From: Nesterenkonia alkaliphila
Lineage (GTDB): Bacteria; Actinomycetota; Actinomycetes; Actinomycetales; Micrococcaceae
Assembly (NCBI RefSeq): GCF_009758175.1
Contig: NZ_WRPM01000032.1
Coordinates: forward strand, 1-54,553
Reading direction: 5' to 3'
DNA: 54,553 bases
Part shown: in pieces, positions 1-8,643 of the stretch
Layout: the number at the start of each line of letters is the position of its first letter
Numbering within the stretch: position 1 is the stretch's first letter
Program-made: the position numbers and the translations under genes
Notes under the pieces: model-generated
The model's input: the letters and a program-made list of their open reading frames with translations, nothing else
What the model was told of the DNA's origin: nothing
Database searches by the model: none

Positions 1-62
1 ATAGCGGCCTAGTACGCCGCCCTCTCACGGCGGTAACGCGGGTTCGAATCCCGCTGGGGTCA
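1..62 (+). tRNA. tRNA-Glu (anticodon CTC), 5' end cut off by the window
   Basis: The anticodon arm (GCCGCCCTCTCACGGCGG, loop with CTC), the T arm GCGGGTTCGAATCCCGC and the 3' acceptor strand ending GGGGTCA are all present. The first dozen or so bases lie outside the window. No CCA is encoded. A terminator follows directly. Lower-GC genes downstream suggest that the 3' end of this tRNA may be an integration point. Confidence 0.93.
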
Positions 63-67
63 CGAAT

Positions 68-98
68 AAAACCCCAGGTCAGCCCGATCTGGGGTTTT
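68..98 (+). terminator. Rho-independent terminator after tRNA-Glu
   Basis: A perfect 10-bp inverted repeat, AAAACCCCAG (68-77) and CTGGGGTTTT (89-98), has an 11-nt loop and ends in a T run. It lies 5 nt after the tRNA, so it should end the tRNA transcript. Confidence 0.85.
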
Positions 99-169
99 CG
101 CGTACCTGCCGGAGAGCGCCGAATGGCTGCACATGGATCTGGCGCTTCTGGTGTCCAAAGGAACAGAAA

Positions 170-802
170 ATGAGCAGTGAATACCACTTCTACGAACCCG
201 GCTCCGGTCACGGATTGCCGCATTCTCCCTTCAACGCGATCATCGCTCCACGTCCCATCGGGTGGATCTCCTCCCAAGACGCTCAGGGTGTGTTGAACCT
301 GGCACCCTATAGTTTTTTCAACGCCTTCAACTACACCCCGCCTATCATCGGCTTCGCCAGTAACGGCGCTAAAGACACTTTGGCTAACGCCGAAGCCACA
401 GGCGAGTTCTGCTGGAACCTGGTCAGTGAAGATCTAGCAGAGCAGATGAACGCCACATCAGCAGAGGTCGCAGCTGACGTCGATGAGTTCGAGCTGGCAG
501 GACTGACCCCAGCACCCTCCCAGCGGATACGTGTCCCTCATGTGGCAGAAGCACGTGCAGTCTTCGAATGCCGCACCACCCAAATTGTGCCCTTAGTCAC
601 CGCCAACGGTGAAGCCACGGTGACACAAGTCGTCTTCGGCGAGGTCATCGGGGTCCATATTCACAAGACGTTGCTGTCCCAGGGCGTCTACCAGACCACG
701 GCAGGAAAACCAGTGGTCCGTGGAGGTGGACCGTCGACCTACTTCAGAGTTCAAGAAGACAACCGCTTGGAAATGCATCGCCCAGCTCTTCCCCGGCCAT
801 AG
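170..802 (+). CDS. flavin reductase family protein (FMN-binding split-barrel)
   Basis: This 210-aa protein resembles the flavin reductase-like/flavoredoxin (DIM6/NTAB) family. These are cytoplasmic FMN-binding split-barrel proteins that reduce flavin with NAD(P)H or act as redox partners. The N-terminal block 'IIAPRPIGWISS' followed by 'NLAPYSFFNAFNYTPP' (about residues 24-62) is the FMN phosphate-binding signature of this family. The ATG is preceded by AAAGGAA about 7 nt upstream. The gene stands alone after the tRNA-Glu terminator and has lower GC (36 of 60 bases at 241-300) than most of the window. The substrate cannot be read from sequence. Confidence 0.85.
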   Translation: MSSEYHFYEPGSGHGLPHSPFNAIIAPRPIGWISSQDAQGVLNLAPYSFFNAFNYTPPIIGFASNGAKDTLANAEATGEFCWNLVSEDLAEQMNATSAEVAADVDEFELAGLTPAPSQRIRVPHVAEARAVFECRTTQIVPLVTANGEATVTQVVFGEVIGVHIHKTLLSQGVYQTTAGKPVVRGGGPSTYFRVQEDNRLEMHRPALPRP

Positions 803-897
803 GACCTGGGGGCAGTTGGTCGTGGACGGGTTCTGGAAACGGATTCGCCGTATGTCCGGATGAGTTACGCCGGCCGGTGCCGGTGCCCGATCGACGG

Positions 898-1320
898 TCA
901 GGCAGTACGTGGGGTGCCGCCAATCGCAGCAACAGCCTCCACTTCCACGAGTTGGTCGTCGTAGCCAAGGACGGTTACGCCCATCAGTGTGCTGGGTACA
1001 TCGTGGTCACCGAAGGCATCGCGGACGACTTCCCACGCTTCTACTAGGTCTGCTTGCTTATTCGAGGCGACGAGCACACGGGTGCTGACTACATTCTTGA
1101 TTGTGGCTCCGGCTTCTTCCAGTGCGATGTGCATGTTCTCGATGCACTTGGCTGCCTGCCCTGCGTAGTCACCAATGGCGGCGGTGGAACCGTCGATGTT
1201 CAGTGGACAGGATCCTGCCAGGAAGATCAGTTCTGCATCAGCGGGGAGTTTGGCAGCGTAAGCGTACTCTGCAGCGTCAGAGAGACGAGCTGAACGGACG
1301 AGCTGAACAGGGGTGGTCAT
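898..1320 (-). CDS. RidA family protein (YjgF/UK114)
   Basis: A 140-aa RidA/YjgF/UK114-type protein. RidA members hydrolyse reactive enamine/imine intermediates made by PLP enzymes; other subfamilies have different substrates. The protein shows the family core: 'LIFLAGSCPLN', the central helix 'QAAKCIENMHIALEEAGATIKNVVSTRVLV', and the C-terminal 'LVEVEAVA'. The RidA-defining arginine is expected in the 'R-x-E-xx-A' context, but here the end reads 'VEVEAVAAIG', so canonical imine deaminase activity is doubtful. I prefer the ATG at 1320; a TTG four codons upstream is also in frame. It is divergent from the saccharopine-dehydrogenase-like gene. Confidence 0.82.
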   Translation of the reverse strand: MTTPVQLVRSARLSDAAEYAYAAKLPADAELIFLAGSCPLNIDGSTAAIGDYAGQAAKCIENMHIALEEAGATIKNVVSTRVLVASNKQADLVEAWEVVRDAFGDHDVPSTLMGVTVLGYDDQLVEVEAVAAIGGTPRTA

Positions 1321-1433
1321 GTCCTCATTCAATCAAATGACATGTGTAGTTTTGGAAAGAAGATCGCAGGATTCCTTCCCCTACCAACTGCGGGCTGTGG
1401 AAGCATTGAGCGTATGACTCAGGGTGGGGGGCG

Positions 1434-2426
1434 ATGAAGCGAGTTCTAGTGATTAGGGCCGCTGGGGCGCTGGGCGCTGAGATCTGCTCCGCTCTAGATG
1501 CAGTTGACGCTGTTGAGGTGGTGACGGCATCACGCGCAAAAGCGGATACTGCGGTTGACGTCGCCTCAGCAGAGAGCATCTACCTTGCGGTTCAACAGAT
1601 CGATGTGGTGGTAGTGGCAGCCCCGCAACGAGACCCTGTTGTTCAGCGCGTGTGTGCTGAGCGTGCGATTCCGTGTGTTGACGTCTCTCCGCATGGTCAA
1701 CTCCTACGACAGGTACAGAATGAGCTCCAGGGCATCACGGTGCCCTCTGTGTTGATGTGCGGCTTCTTTCCGGGGCTGAGCGGTATTCTCGCTGCGCATG
1801 TAGTCCAGGAACTCGAATTTGTTGACGAGGTCAGTGTTGCTCTGCTGCAGAGTGCCAATGCCAAAGTCGGGCCCACAGGCGTCAAAGACATGCTGAGGAA
1901 AATCAGCGAGCCAGTCTCCACTCGAGAAGGCGGGTTGCCAGGTTTCAGGTATAAGAAGCAGATGCGGTTCGGGAACCAGAAGCGAACAGTGCGCAGGATC
2001 CACTACGACGAGCAGGAGTTTCTGACTGAGCGCCTCGGCGTCAGTGAGATTGGGTATTACACGGCATGGTCGAGTCCAGCACTCACAGCAGTTATCGCGG
2101 AGATGAAGCGTCTAGGCGTGCTGGCCCTGCTGGCGAGAAGCTCTCTTCAGATCGCGCCGAAACATAACCCTCGGAAACCGCAGAATGCTTCGCTGATGGT
2201 GGAAGCCAAAAGCCTTGCCGCATCGGAGGGAGAAACCGGGACCAGAACGATCAGGGTGGAGGCTTGCAGCGACTATGGCGCTACTGCGTTAGTCACTGCA
2301 TGCGTTGTCCGATATATGGTGAACCACCAGGCCGACCTCGCCGGTGTGCTTCTTCCGATGGACTTTATGCGGCTTGAGGACATGGCATGGGCTTTCGGGA
2401 AAGACCGGATGAGCCTTTGGCAATGA
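1434..2426 (+). CDS. saccharopine dehydrogenase-like NAD(P)-binding protein
   Basis: A 330-aa protein with an N-terminal Rossmann fold (residues 1-100). The glycine motif is degenerate ('VIRAAGALGAEI' instead of GxxGxxG), and 'DVVVVAAPQRD' and 'CVDVSPHGQLL' follow, as in saccharopine dehydrogenase NADP-binding-domain proteins. The C-terminal part is typical of actinobacterial members of unknown substrate. It is probably cytoplasmic. It is divergent from RidA across about 110 bp. GC is low for the window (35 of 60 at 1501-1560), consistent with the flanking accessory genes. A role in amino-acid metabolism is only an inference. Confidence 0.7.
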   Translation: MKRVLVIRAAGALGAEICSALDAVDAVEVVTASRAKADTAVDVASAESIYLAVQQIDVVVVAAPQRDPVVQRVCAERAIPCVDVSPHGQLLRQVQNELQGITVPSVLMCGFFPGLSGILAAHVVQELEFVDEVSVALLQSANAKVGPTGVKDMLRKISEPVSTREGGLPGFRYKKQMRFGNQKRTVRRIHYDEQEFLTERLGVSEIGYYTAWSSPALTAVIAEMKRLGVLALLARSSLQIAPKHNPRKPQNASLMVEAKSLAASEGETGTRTIRVEACSDYGATALVTACVVRYMVNHQADLAGVLLPMDFMRLEDMAWAFGKDRMSLWQ

Positions 2427-2497
2427 CCTGTCGGCACGGACGGTGACTGGATGCTGCTCTCAGGTGTTCCGGTACTTGGTATGCAAGCATTGAGCTC

Positions 2498-3169
2498 ATG
2501 CTGCTGAGTGTAGAGACGATCCTGGTTTTCCTGGGGGTCTGCACGATCGCCTATCTCACTCCGGGGCCTGACTGGTTTGTGGTGATGCGCCATTCTGCCT
2601 CGGCCAGGCGCAGCGGCATCGTATCTGCCCTGGGGGTCCAGGCGGGGCTGTCAGCGCATATGGTTGCTGCATCCCTAGGGGTGACAGCTGTCGTTCTGGC
2701 CAGTGCTACCGCGTTCTCCATCCTCAAGTACGCAGGTGCTGCTTATCTGATCTTCTTGGGATTCCAGAGCCTGTGGGGATCCCGAAAAGCTGCTGAGCAG
2801 GTGCACGATAACCTCAAGGAAGTAGAACCACGCGATCGCAGAAGTGGAGTGTTCTGGAAGTCCTTCACCGCTAACGTGCTGAACCCACAGGCGGCAATGT
2901 TCTTTGTAGCGGTATTGCCTCAGTTCATCACCCCAGGGCAGAACGTGGTCGCCCAGATCCTCTTGTTAGGAGTCCTCGACATCTTGTTGGGCGTGGTCTG
3001 GTGGATGGGGTTCGTCTACGGCGTCGTGCTGTTCAAGAAAATGCTCGGCCAGGCGCGGTTCCGCACTCTGACCGCCCGGATCTCCGGAAGTCTTCTCATC
3101 ATTTTTGGAGCCGTTCTAATGTTCCTGGACCCGCCCCGGCAAGCAGGGGCCCTCTCTGCTGGACGATGA
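2498..3169 (+). CDS. LysE family amino-acid exporter
   Basis: A 223-aa integral membrane protein of the LysE/RhtB family, which exports amino acids by proton exchange. The N-terminal helix carries the family hallmark 'YLTPGPDWFVVMRHSASARRSGI' (about residues 20-43, TPGP plus a G-x-R-x-G cytoplasmic loop). Five to six hydrophobic helices follow, with 'NVLNPQAAMFFVAVLPQF' in the middle as in RhtB proteins. It follows the saccharopine-dehydrogenase-like gene by about 70 bp on the same strand. Its substrate is unknown. A second LysE-family gene lies at 17.5-18.1 kb. Confidence 0.9.
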   Translation: MLLSVETILVFLGVCTIAYLTPGPDWFVVMRHSASARRSGIVSALGVQAGLSAHMVAASLGVTAVVLASATAFSILKYAGAAYLIFLGFQSLWGSRKAAEQVHDNLKEVEPRDRRSGVFWKSFTANVLNPQAAMFFVAVLPQFITPGQNVVAQILLLGVLDILLGVVWWMGFVYGVVLFKKMLGQARFRTLTARISGSLLIIFGAVLMFLDPPRQAGALSAGR

Positions 3170-3205
3170 GGTCCGAACTGCGGGAGGTCCGCTTCAGTGA
3201 CTGTC

Positions 3206-3211
3206 TAGTAT
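3206..3211 (+). promoter_or_regulatory. -10 box TAGTAT of a probably leaderless transcript
   Basis: TAGTAT ends 6 nt before the ATG at 3218 and there is no Shine-Dalgarno sequence. Transcription would start at or next to the A of the start codon. Confidence 0.55.
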
Positions 3212-3217
3212 GAAGAC

Positions 3218-3589
3218 ATGATCATCGAGGAGCTGCTCGAACTGGAGCACCAAGGCTGGCAGTCGCTGTGCTCCAGCACAGGTGCAGACTTCTATGGCCA
3301 GATCATGACCGAGGACGGAGTCATGATCCTGGCCCACGGATTCGTGTTCAGCCGGGAACAGGTCATCGCCTCGCTGAACGATGCACCGCCCTGGGACCGG
3401 TACGAGATTTCGGAGCAGCGGCTGATCCCGCTGGATGCGTCCTGCGCTGTTTTGGTGTATCAGGGCAGGGCCTGGCGCGGTGAGTCTGAGCCGGAGTTCC
3501 GGGCCCTGATGTCCAGTGTCTACGTACGCCATGAGAACACATGGCGGTTGGCGTGCTATCAGCAGACACCTATCCCGCCCGGATCCTGA
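3218..3589 (+). CDS. NTF2-like / DUF4440 family protein
   Basis: A 123-aa protein with the NTF2-like (SnoaL/DUF4440) pattern. It has an N-terminal helix 'IIEELLELEHQGWQSL', then 'FYGQIMTEDGVMILAHGFVFSREQVIASL', then alternating strands ending 'SSVYVRHENTWRLACYQQTPI', in which the W-R-L near the end is typical. Members bind small molecules or act as enzymes or scaffolds, and no function can be assigned here. The start is supported by a TAGTAT box 6 nt upstream (leaderless). A conserved hypothetical follows 20 bp downstream. Confidence 0.7.
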   Translation: MIIEELLELEHQGWQSLCSSTGADFYGQIMTEDGVMILAHGFVFSREQVIASLNDAPPWDRYEISEQRLIPLDASCAVLVYQGRAWRGESEPEFRALMSSVYVRHENTWRLACYQQTPIPPGS

Positions 3590-3609
3590 CAGAGAGGCGG
3601 TGAGGTCAG

Positions 3610-3966
3610 ATGGATGATTCCTGGATTGAGCACCGGCGCGAGGACGGTGAGCGCATCGGCTGGATACGCATGCAGGGTGAGCAGTTCGTTGCCGTCGACG
3701 TGCTGGGAAGTGACGTGACCGGTGAGGTCGAGTGGTTGGAAGCTGAGGAGGCTCTCGAGGAGCGTGGGCTCTCCTTCCTCGCCGAACCCTGGTCTCTTCA
3801 GCAGCCCGATGGCAGCGAAGTCCGGGTACGGATCACGGAGGTGAGCCCGGAGGGCGTCCGCGTAGTGGAGGATGAGTTTGGCGCCGCCTCAGCCGTAGGC
3901 TCCGGAGCACAGGCCTATGTGCTGCCCTTTCCGATCCCCAGCACATTGAGGCTGCTGAACGGATAG
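3610..3966 (+). CDS. conserved hypothetical protein
   Basis: A 118-aa soluble, acidic protein with no signal peptide or membrane segment. The visible pattern is 'RREDGERIGWIRMQGEQFVAVDVLG' (residues 9-33), then 'WLEAEEALEERGLSFLAEPWSL' and a strand-rich C-terminus. I cannot name the family. 'GEAHTAGCTGAGGTCAG'-like purines precede the ATG (GGCGGTGAGG at about 3597-3606), giving a plausible ribosome-binding site. It probably shares a transcript with the NTF2-like gene 20 bp upstream. Confidence 0.6.
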   Translation: MDDSWIEHRREDGERIGWIRMQGEQFVAVDVLGSDVTGEVEWLEAEEALEERGLSFLAEPWSLQQPDGSEVRVRITEVSPEGVRVVEDEFGAASAVGSGAQAYVLPFPIPSTLRLLNG

Positions 3967-4139
3967 ACCCCACGGACCAGCCTACCAACCGGGATCATCC
4001 CTGAAAACGGCAGATGTCATGCACTGTTTGCGCGCCGTTTACCTGGTTCTGCCTAGAGTGTTGCCTGCGCGCCGGGGGTCTGTTCCGGTGCGCGGAGTAA
4101 TCACTGTACGCCGCATCAGATGAGGACTGGAATTCCCCG

Positions 4140-6695
4140 ATGGCCCTAACCACATACCTGCCTGCCCAGGACCCGCGCCGAGCCTCTCGACTGGCCAAAG
4201 CGATCACTGCCGGGGGCCTGGCCCTGGCCCTGCTCGGCGTCTCGCCGGCAGCCCAGGCGGAGACCGAGGAGAACGGGGAGATCACCGAACAGGAGGTCGG
4301 CGAGAACTCTGGCGCTGAGAACGACGGCACTGGGAACGACAGCCCTGAGAACGACGACGCGGGCTCCTCTGGTATCGGTGAAGACACACCTGAAGGCGGA
4401 GAGGAAGACCCCGGGCAGGACGCAGGCGACATCGACGAGCAGGATGATGACCCCGAGGCCGAGGATGAGGTCGTCGAGCTGCAGATCCTCAACATCAACG
4501 ACTTCCACGGTCGGCTCCAGGAATCAGCCTCCACTGTCGCATGCACGGTAGACGCATACCGGGAGCAGAATCCCAACACCCTGTTCACCGGATCCGGGGA
4601 TCATATCGGAGCCTCCACCTTCACCAGCTTCATCCAGCAGGACGAGCCCACCATTGAGGCGCTCAACGCCATGGGCCTGGACGTGACCAGCATCGGCAAC
4701 CACGAGTTCGACCAGGGCGCTGAGGACTTCGACAGCCGCGTGATGCCGCTCTCCGACTTCACCTGGCTGGGAGCCAACGCCCGCCATGTGGACACTGGCG
4801 AGCACCTCTACGAACCTTACGAAATCCATGAGGTCGGTGGCGTCGAGGTGGGGTTCATCGGCCTGAACACCCTCGATATGCCCCGGCTGGTCAGCCCCGA
4901 TGGCATTGCCCACATCGAATGGACCTCCCTGACTGAGGAGGCCAACTTCTACGCCGAGCACCTGGCGGAGGTAGAGGGAGCCGACGTCGTCGTTCTCCTG
5001 GTGCACGAGGGGTACGGCGGTGCCGGATTCGCTGAGCTGATCGAGAACGCTCATCCGGCCATCGATGCAGTGTTCTCCGGTCACACCCACCAGACCTATG
5101 CGGTGCAGCAGGGCGATATGTGGGTCACCCAGGGCGGCGAGTACGGTGAGTATCTCTCCCACCTGGAGCTTGCCTTCGACACAGCGGCCGGTGAGATCGT
5201 CAGTTCGGAGGCCCGGCTGATCGACCTGAACCTGGAGGGGACCACTGACGGGCTGGTCTGTGGCTCCCACCCCGAGGTGGACGCCATCGTCGCAGAGGCT
5301 GTCGAGGTTGCCGATCAGCTGGGATCCGAGGTGGTCGCCACAGTCGAGGGGGAGATCCCCTTCGCCCGGGCCCAGTCGGGACCCGGCGAGCCCGACAACC
5401 GCGCAGCAGCCTCCACCCTCGGCGAGCTCGTCGCCGATGCCCAGCTCTCAGCGGTGCGCCGCACCAACCCTGAGGCCGACTTCGCCATCACGAACTCCGG
5501 CGGGCTGCGCGACGATCTTCCCCTGGGTGAGCTGAGCATCCGCGACCTGGGCAATGCCCAGCCCTTCGCCAATACGCTGATGGTGGGCACCTTCACCGGC
5601 GAACAGGTGTACACGATCTTCGAGCAGCAGTGGCGCGAAGACCAGGGACGCTTCTCCCGGCACGGGCAGTCCAGCAATGTGTTCTACACCTATGACCCCG
5701 AGGCTGGATTCGGCGAGCGCATCACCGGTCTGTGGATCGAGGGAGAACCGGTGGATCCGGCCGGGACCTACCAGGTGGTCCTGAACAGTCACATGGCAGG
5801 CGGCGGTGGCGGGCTCTCCATCGCCCCCGAGGCTGCTCAGATGCAGGACACCGGGCAGAACGACCTCGAAGCCATCGTTGACTACGCCCGTGAGCAGGCC
5901 GTCCTGCAGCCAGAGTTGGACCGCGGCGGCATCGGTGTGCATTGGGTGACTGGCGAACACGAGGTCTACGCCCCAGGTGATGAGCTGGCCATTGATGTCT
6001 CCTCCCTGGCGTGGTCACATGAGGACATCCCGGTGGGCGAGACTCTTCAGGTTCAGCTGGGCGAGACGGTCCTCGCCGAGTTCGACATCGATGCCACCTG
6101 GTTCGAGGACTCTGATGAGCGCGGCCGGGCCGAAGTCCGGCTGGAGGTCCCTGAGGAGTCCGGCGGCCAACTGCCCCTGGTGCTGACCGAGCCGGTCACC
6201 GGCACTGAGCTGGCACTGTCTGTCCAGGTCGAAGAGAACGAGGCGCAGTCACCCTCGCCCGGCGGAGACGAGGAGGAGACCAGCGTTTCGGTGAGCGTGA
6301 GCTCCGAAGAGGTTGTTGCCGGTGAGGCGGTCACTGTCATTGCCAGCGGATTTGAAGCCGAGGAGGACGTCGTCGTCGAACTCAACCCGGTTCTGGGTGA
6401 GTTCACCACCGACGCATCAGGTGAGCTGAGCGCCGAGGTGACCATCCCGGAGGACACTGAGGCCGGGGAGTACCTGCTGACCGTCACCGGTGAGTCCGGT
6501 CAGGGCGCAGCCGAGCTGACTGTCCTTGCACCGGTGCCCGCGGCGGACCTCGCCACCGAGGATGAGGGCACCGAGGATGACTCCCGGTTGGCCTCCACCG
6601 GCGCCACTATCACCGCAGTGGTGCTCGCAGCGCTGTTGCTGCTGATCGCAGGTGGCTTCATGTTCTACCGCTCCCGGCGCAACGCGGCAGCCTGA
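4140..6695 (+). CDS. cell-wall-anchored bifunctional UDP-sugar hydrolase/5'-nucleotidase
   Basis: An 851-aa extracellular metallophosphoesterase. Residues 1-40 form a signal peptide ending AQA. Residues 41-112 are a Glu/Asp/Asn/Gly-rich low-complexity spacer. The calcineurin-like phosphatase domain has 'NINDFHG' (118-124), 'GSGDHIG' (151-157), 'GNHEFDQG' (186-193) and 'GHTHQTY' (around 316). The 5'-nucleotidase C-terminal domain follows ('ITNSGGLRDDLP', 'GEQVYTIFEQQ'). After Ig-like or spacer segments comes LASTG (817-821), a hydrophobic helix and a basic tail, which is a class E/LAxTG sortase signal. It likely scavenges nucleotides, phosphate and sugars outside the cell. A TAGAGT box at about 4053 may be its promoter. 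Confidence 0.92.
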   Translation: MALTTYLPAQDPRRASRLAKAITAGGLALALLGVSPAAQAETEENGEITEQEVGENSGAENDGTGNDSPENDDAGSSGIGEDTPEGGEEDPGQDAGDIDEQDDDPEAEDEVVELQILNINDFHGRLQESASTVACTVDAYREQNPNTLFTGSGDHIGASTFTSFIQQDEPTIEALNAMGLDVTSIGNHEFDQGAEDFDSRVMPLSDFTWLGANARHVDTGEHLYEPYEIHEVGGVEVGFIGLNTLDMPRLVSPDGIAHIEWTSLTEEANFYAEHLAEVEGADVVVLLVHEGYGGAGFAELIENAHPAIDAVFSGHTHQTYAVQQGDMWVTQGGEYGEYLSHLELAFDTAAGEIVSSEARLIDLNLEGTTDGLVCGSHPEVDAIVAEAVEVADQLGSEVVATVEGEIPFARAQSGPGEPDNRAAASTLGELVADAQLSAVRRTNPEADFAITNSGGLRDDLPLGELSIRDLGNAQPFANTLMVGTFTGEQVYTIFEQQWREDQGRFSRHGQSSNVFYTYDPEAGFGERITGLWIEGEPVDPAGTYQVVLNSHMAGGGGGLSIAPEAAQMQDTGQNDLEAIVDYAREQAVLQPELDRGGIGVHWVTGEHEVYAPGDELAIDVSSLAWSHEDIPVGETLQVQLGETVLAEFDIDATWFEDSDERGRAEVRLEVPEESGGQLPLVLTEPVTGTELALSVQVEENEAQSPSPGGDEEETSVSVSVSSEEVVAGEAVTVIASGFEAEEDVVVELNPVLGEFTTDASGELSAEVTIPEDTEAGEYLLTVTGESGQGAAELTVLAPVPAADLATEDEGTEDDSRLASTGATITAVVLAALLLLIAGGFMFYRSRRNAAA

Positions 6696-6713
6696 GCGCC
6701 GCCTGCTGGGCGG

Positions 6714-8428
6714 TCAAGGCCTGACCAGGTGGAGGCGGCTGCCCTGCCAGGTGCGCCGGAGCCAGCGGTCGTGCGAGGCGATCACGACGGCGCCAGGGTA
6801 GTGGGGGATTGCCGCTTCCAGTTCCGTAGCCAGCAGCAAGGAGTAGTGGTTGGTCGGTTCGTCGAGCAGCAGCAGCTCCGGGGGTTCAGCCAGAAGGACG
6901 GCGAGTTCGAGCCGGCGCTGCTGCCCGGTGCTGAGCTGTTCCACAGGGCGCTCGTAATCCCGCGGGTGAATGAGCCCAAAGGTGGACAGAGGCACAGCGG
7001 CGGTTCCTTGTTCGCTCAGGAGGTCATCGTAAGTCTGCAGCACCGTTCGCTGCGCCCCGCGGTTCCTGGGGTCGGGCAGCTGGACTTCCTGGTGAAGCAT
7101 CGCGGTACGGAGGTCCTCGGCCCGATGAATTGTGCCCTGGGTGGGCTCAACCTTGCCCGCGAGGGCCGCGAGCAGCGTGGACTTCCCAGCGCCGTTTGAG
7201 CCGGTGATGAGCAGCTTCTCAGTGGATGAGAGCGAGAATGTCGTGGGGCTGAGACGGCCTTCAACAGCGGCCTCGGAGGCAGCCGCACCGGGTGCTGCCC
7301 CCGGTGCGGCTTAGTCGCTGCGGGCACCGCCGCAAATCCCTGGAACCGTAGCTCTCGCGGAGGTTTGCGGATCTGCGTTTCTTCCAGCTCCGCAAGCCGT
7401 GCCCGGGCATCATTGACACGGCGGCTCACCGTCCTGGCGTTCCGGTCGGCATAGAATTTTGCGGCCGAGCGCACTTCGGAACGAGGCTTCCACGTGTCAT
7501 GACCTACGGTCTGGTTCCCACGCACTGCAGCACGTAGGCGTTTCAGCTGCGCCTGTTCGACTCGATACTGATGCTCCCAGTGTTCACGAGCATCCAGGCG
7601 TGCATTGAGGTATTCGGTATACGTCCCGGTGAACCGGGTGAGGCCGATACCCGTTCCGGCGCCATTCTGCAGCAGAGGTGCGGCAACCTCGTGGGGGAGC
7701 GGCGAGGGATCGATATCGATCAACGTGGTGACCGCCTCGTCCAAGAACGCCCGGTCGTGGCTGGCGATGAGCACTGGTCCTCGCCAGGACTCAAGGACGG
7801 CGCGGAGGTATGAGGTGGCTTCCTCGTCCAGGTGATTCGTCGGTTCGTCCAACAGCAGGATGTCGGGGGAGCTCAGCAGCACCCAAGCCAAGGAGAGGCG
7901 GGCGCGCTGTCCTCCGGAGAGACTGCCCGTTGGTTGGTCTGCAAGCACCTCAGAAAGCCCGACGCCGGCCAGCACCTGTGAGATGCGAGTGTCGGTCTGC
8001 CAGATGTCCATCTGTTCTGCGCGTTCCAGAGCTCTGGCATAGCTGCCGGCCAGCTCGCGGTCATCCGGCTGATGCGCTAGTTGTTGAGCGGCTTCGGCCA
8101 CCTCCCGGGCAGCGCGGCGCAGAGGTGCCACAGCATCTTCAACCGCTTCTGAGAGGGTTGCTTCGGCAGAGAACGGTGGTTCCTGGTGCAGCAGCCCTAC
8201 CCGCGGCTGGGGCACACCAGGGACGCTGAGCCGAACCTCGCCCGCATCGGGGGCGGTCAATCCTGCGATGATGCGCAGCAGAGTTGACTTCCCAGAGCCG
8301 TTCTCGCCGATGAGCCCGGCCAGTTCGTCGCCGGCAACGGTGAAAGAGAGGTCGGTGAGCACGCGGTGATCGCCGAACGAGTGGGAAACTCCGGAGACGC
8401 GGAGATGGGATCCAGGGGATGCAGACAT
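6714..8428 (-). pseudogene. ABC-F family ATPase, disrupted by a frameshift
   Basis: An ABC-F protein (two ATPase domains, no membrane domain; ribosome-acting translation factors, some giving antibiotic resistance). Domain 1 reads from the ATG at 8428: Walker A 'GENGSGKST', signature 'LSGGQRARLSLA', Walker B 'ILLLDEPTNHLDEE', then the inter-domain linker. The frame breaks near 7298-7302. The second domain continues in another frame: 'GSNGAGKSTLL', 'LSTGQQRRLELA', 'LLLLDEPTNH', ending at 6714. One extra C in the CCCCC run at 7298-7302 would restore a single frame of about 570 codons. The lesion sits inside an 11-bp hairpin, so it may be a sequence error rather than a real pseudogene. It converges with the nucleotidase gene. 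Confidence 0.8.
7282..7310. repeat. 11-bp perfect inverted repeat at the ABC-F frameshift
   Basis: GCCGCACCGGG (7282-7292) and CCCGGTGCGGC (7300-7310) flank a 7-nt loop. The C5 run whose length decides the reading frame overlaps the right arm. The repeat lies in the variable linker region ahead of the second ATPase domain. Confidence 0.8.
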
Positions 8429-8591
8429 AAGAGACCTTCACAGTGACGTGATTTCCCACCGGGCGCATTGCGCCGCCAGACGCGGGAACTGACGAAGATC
8501 ACTTATCGGTCATGCCAGCAACCTTAGCAGGTGCCCAGTAGGTGACGGTACGACGCCGCCACACAGATTAACTGCGATCCTAAACGCGTCT

Positions 8592-8617
8592 CGGCCACCC
8601 CCATCGGCCACCCCCAT
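8592..8617. repeat. 13-bp tandem duplication upstream of nudC
   Basis: CGGCCACCCCCAT occurs twice in direct succession (8592-8604 and 8605-8617), just upstream of the putative nudC -10 box. It falls where the -35 region would be, so copy number could affect expression; that is inference. The rest of 8429-8591 holds a short GGCGC/GCGCC hairpin and a GGCGTCGT-family site at 8550, and no gene. Confidence 0.7.
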
Positions 8618-8631
8618 CACAGCTCACGGTA

Positions 8632-8637
8632 TACGGT
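8632..8637 (+). promoter_or_regulatory. -10 box TACGGT of a probably leaderless nudC transcript
   Basis: TACGGT ends 6 nt before the GTG at 8644 and no Shine-Dalgarno sequence is present. This matches the spacing seen at several other genes in the window. Confidence 0.45.
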
Positions 8638-8643
8638 GGGTCA

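Noticed and set aside
6696-6713. A bidirectional terminator between the nucleotidase and ABC-F genes
   Set aside because: Only a 5-bp CCGCC/GGCGG stem without T runs.
8429-8520. An antibiotic-responsive attenuator upstream of the ABC-F gene
   Set aside because: Only a tiny GGCGC/GCGCC stem and a four-codon frame are visible, with no terminator-antiterminator pair.
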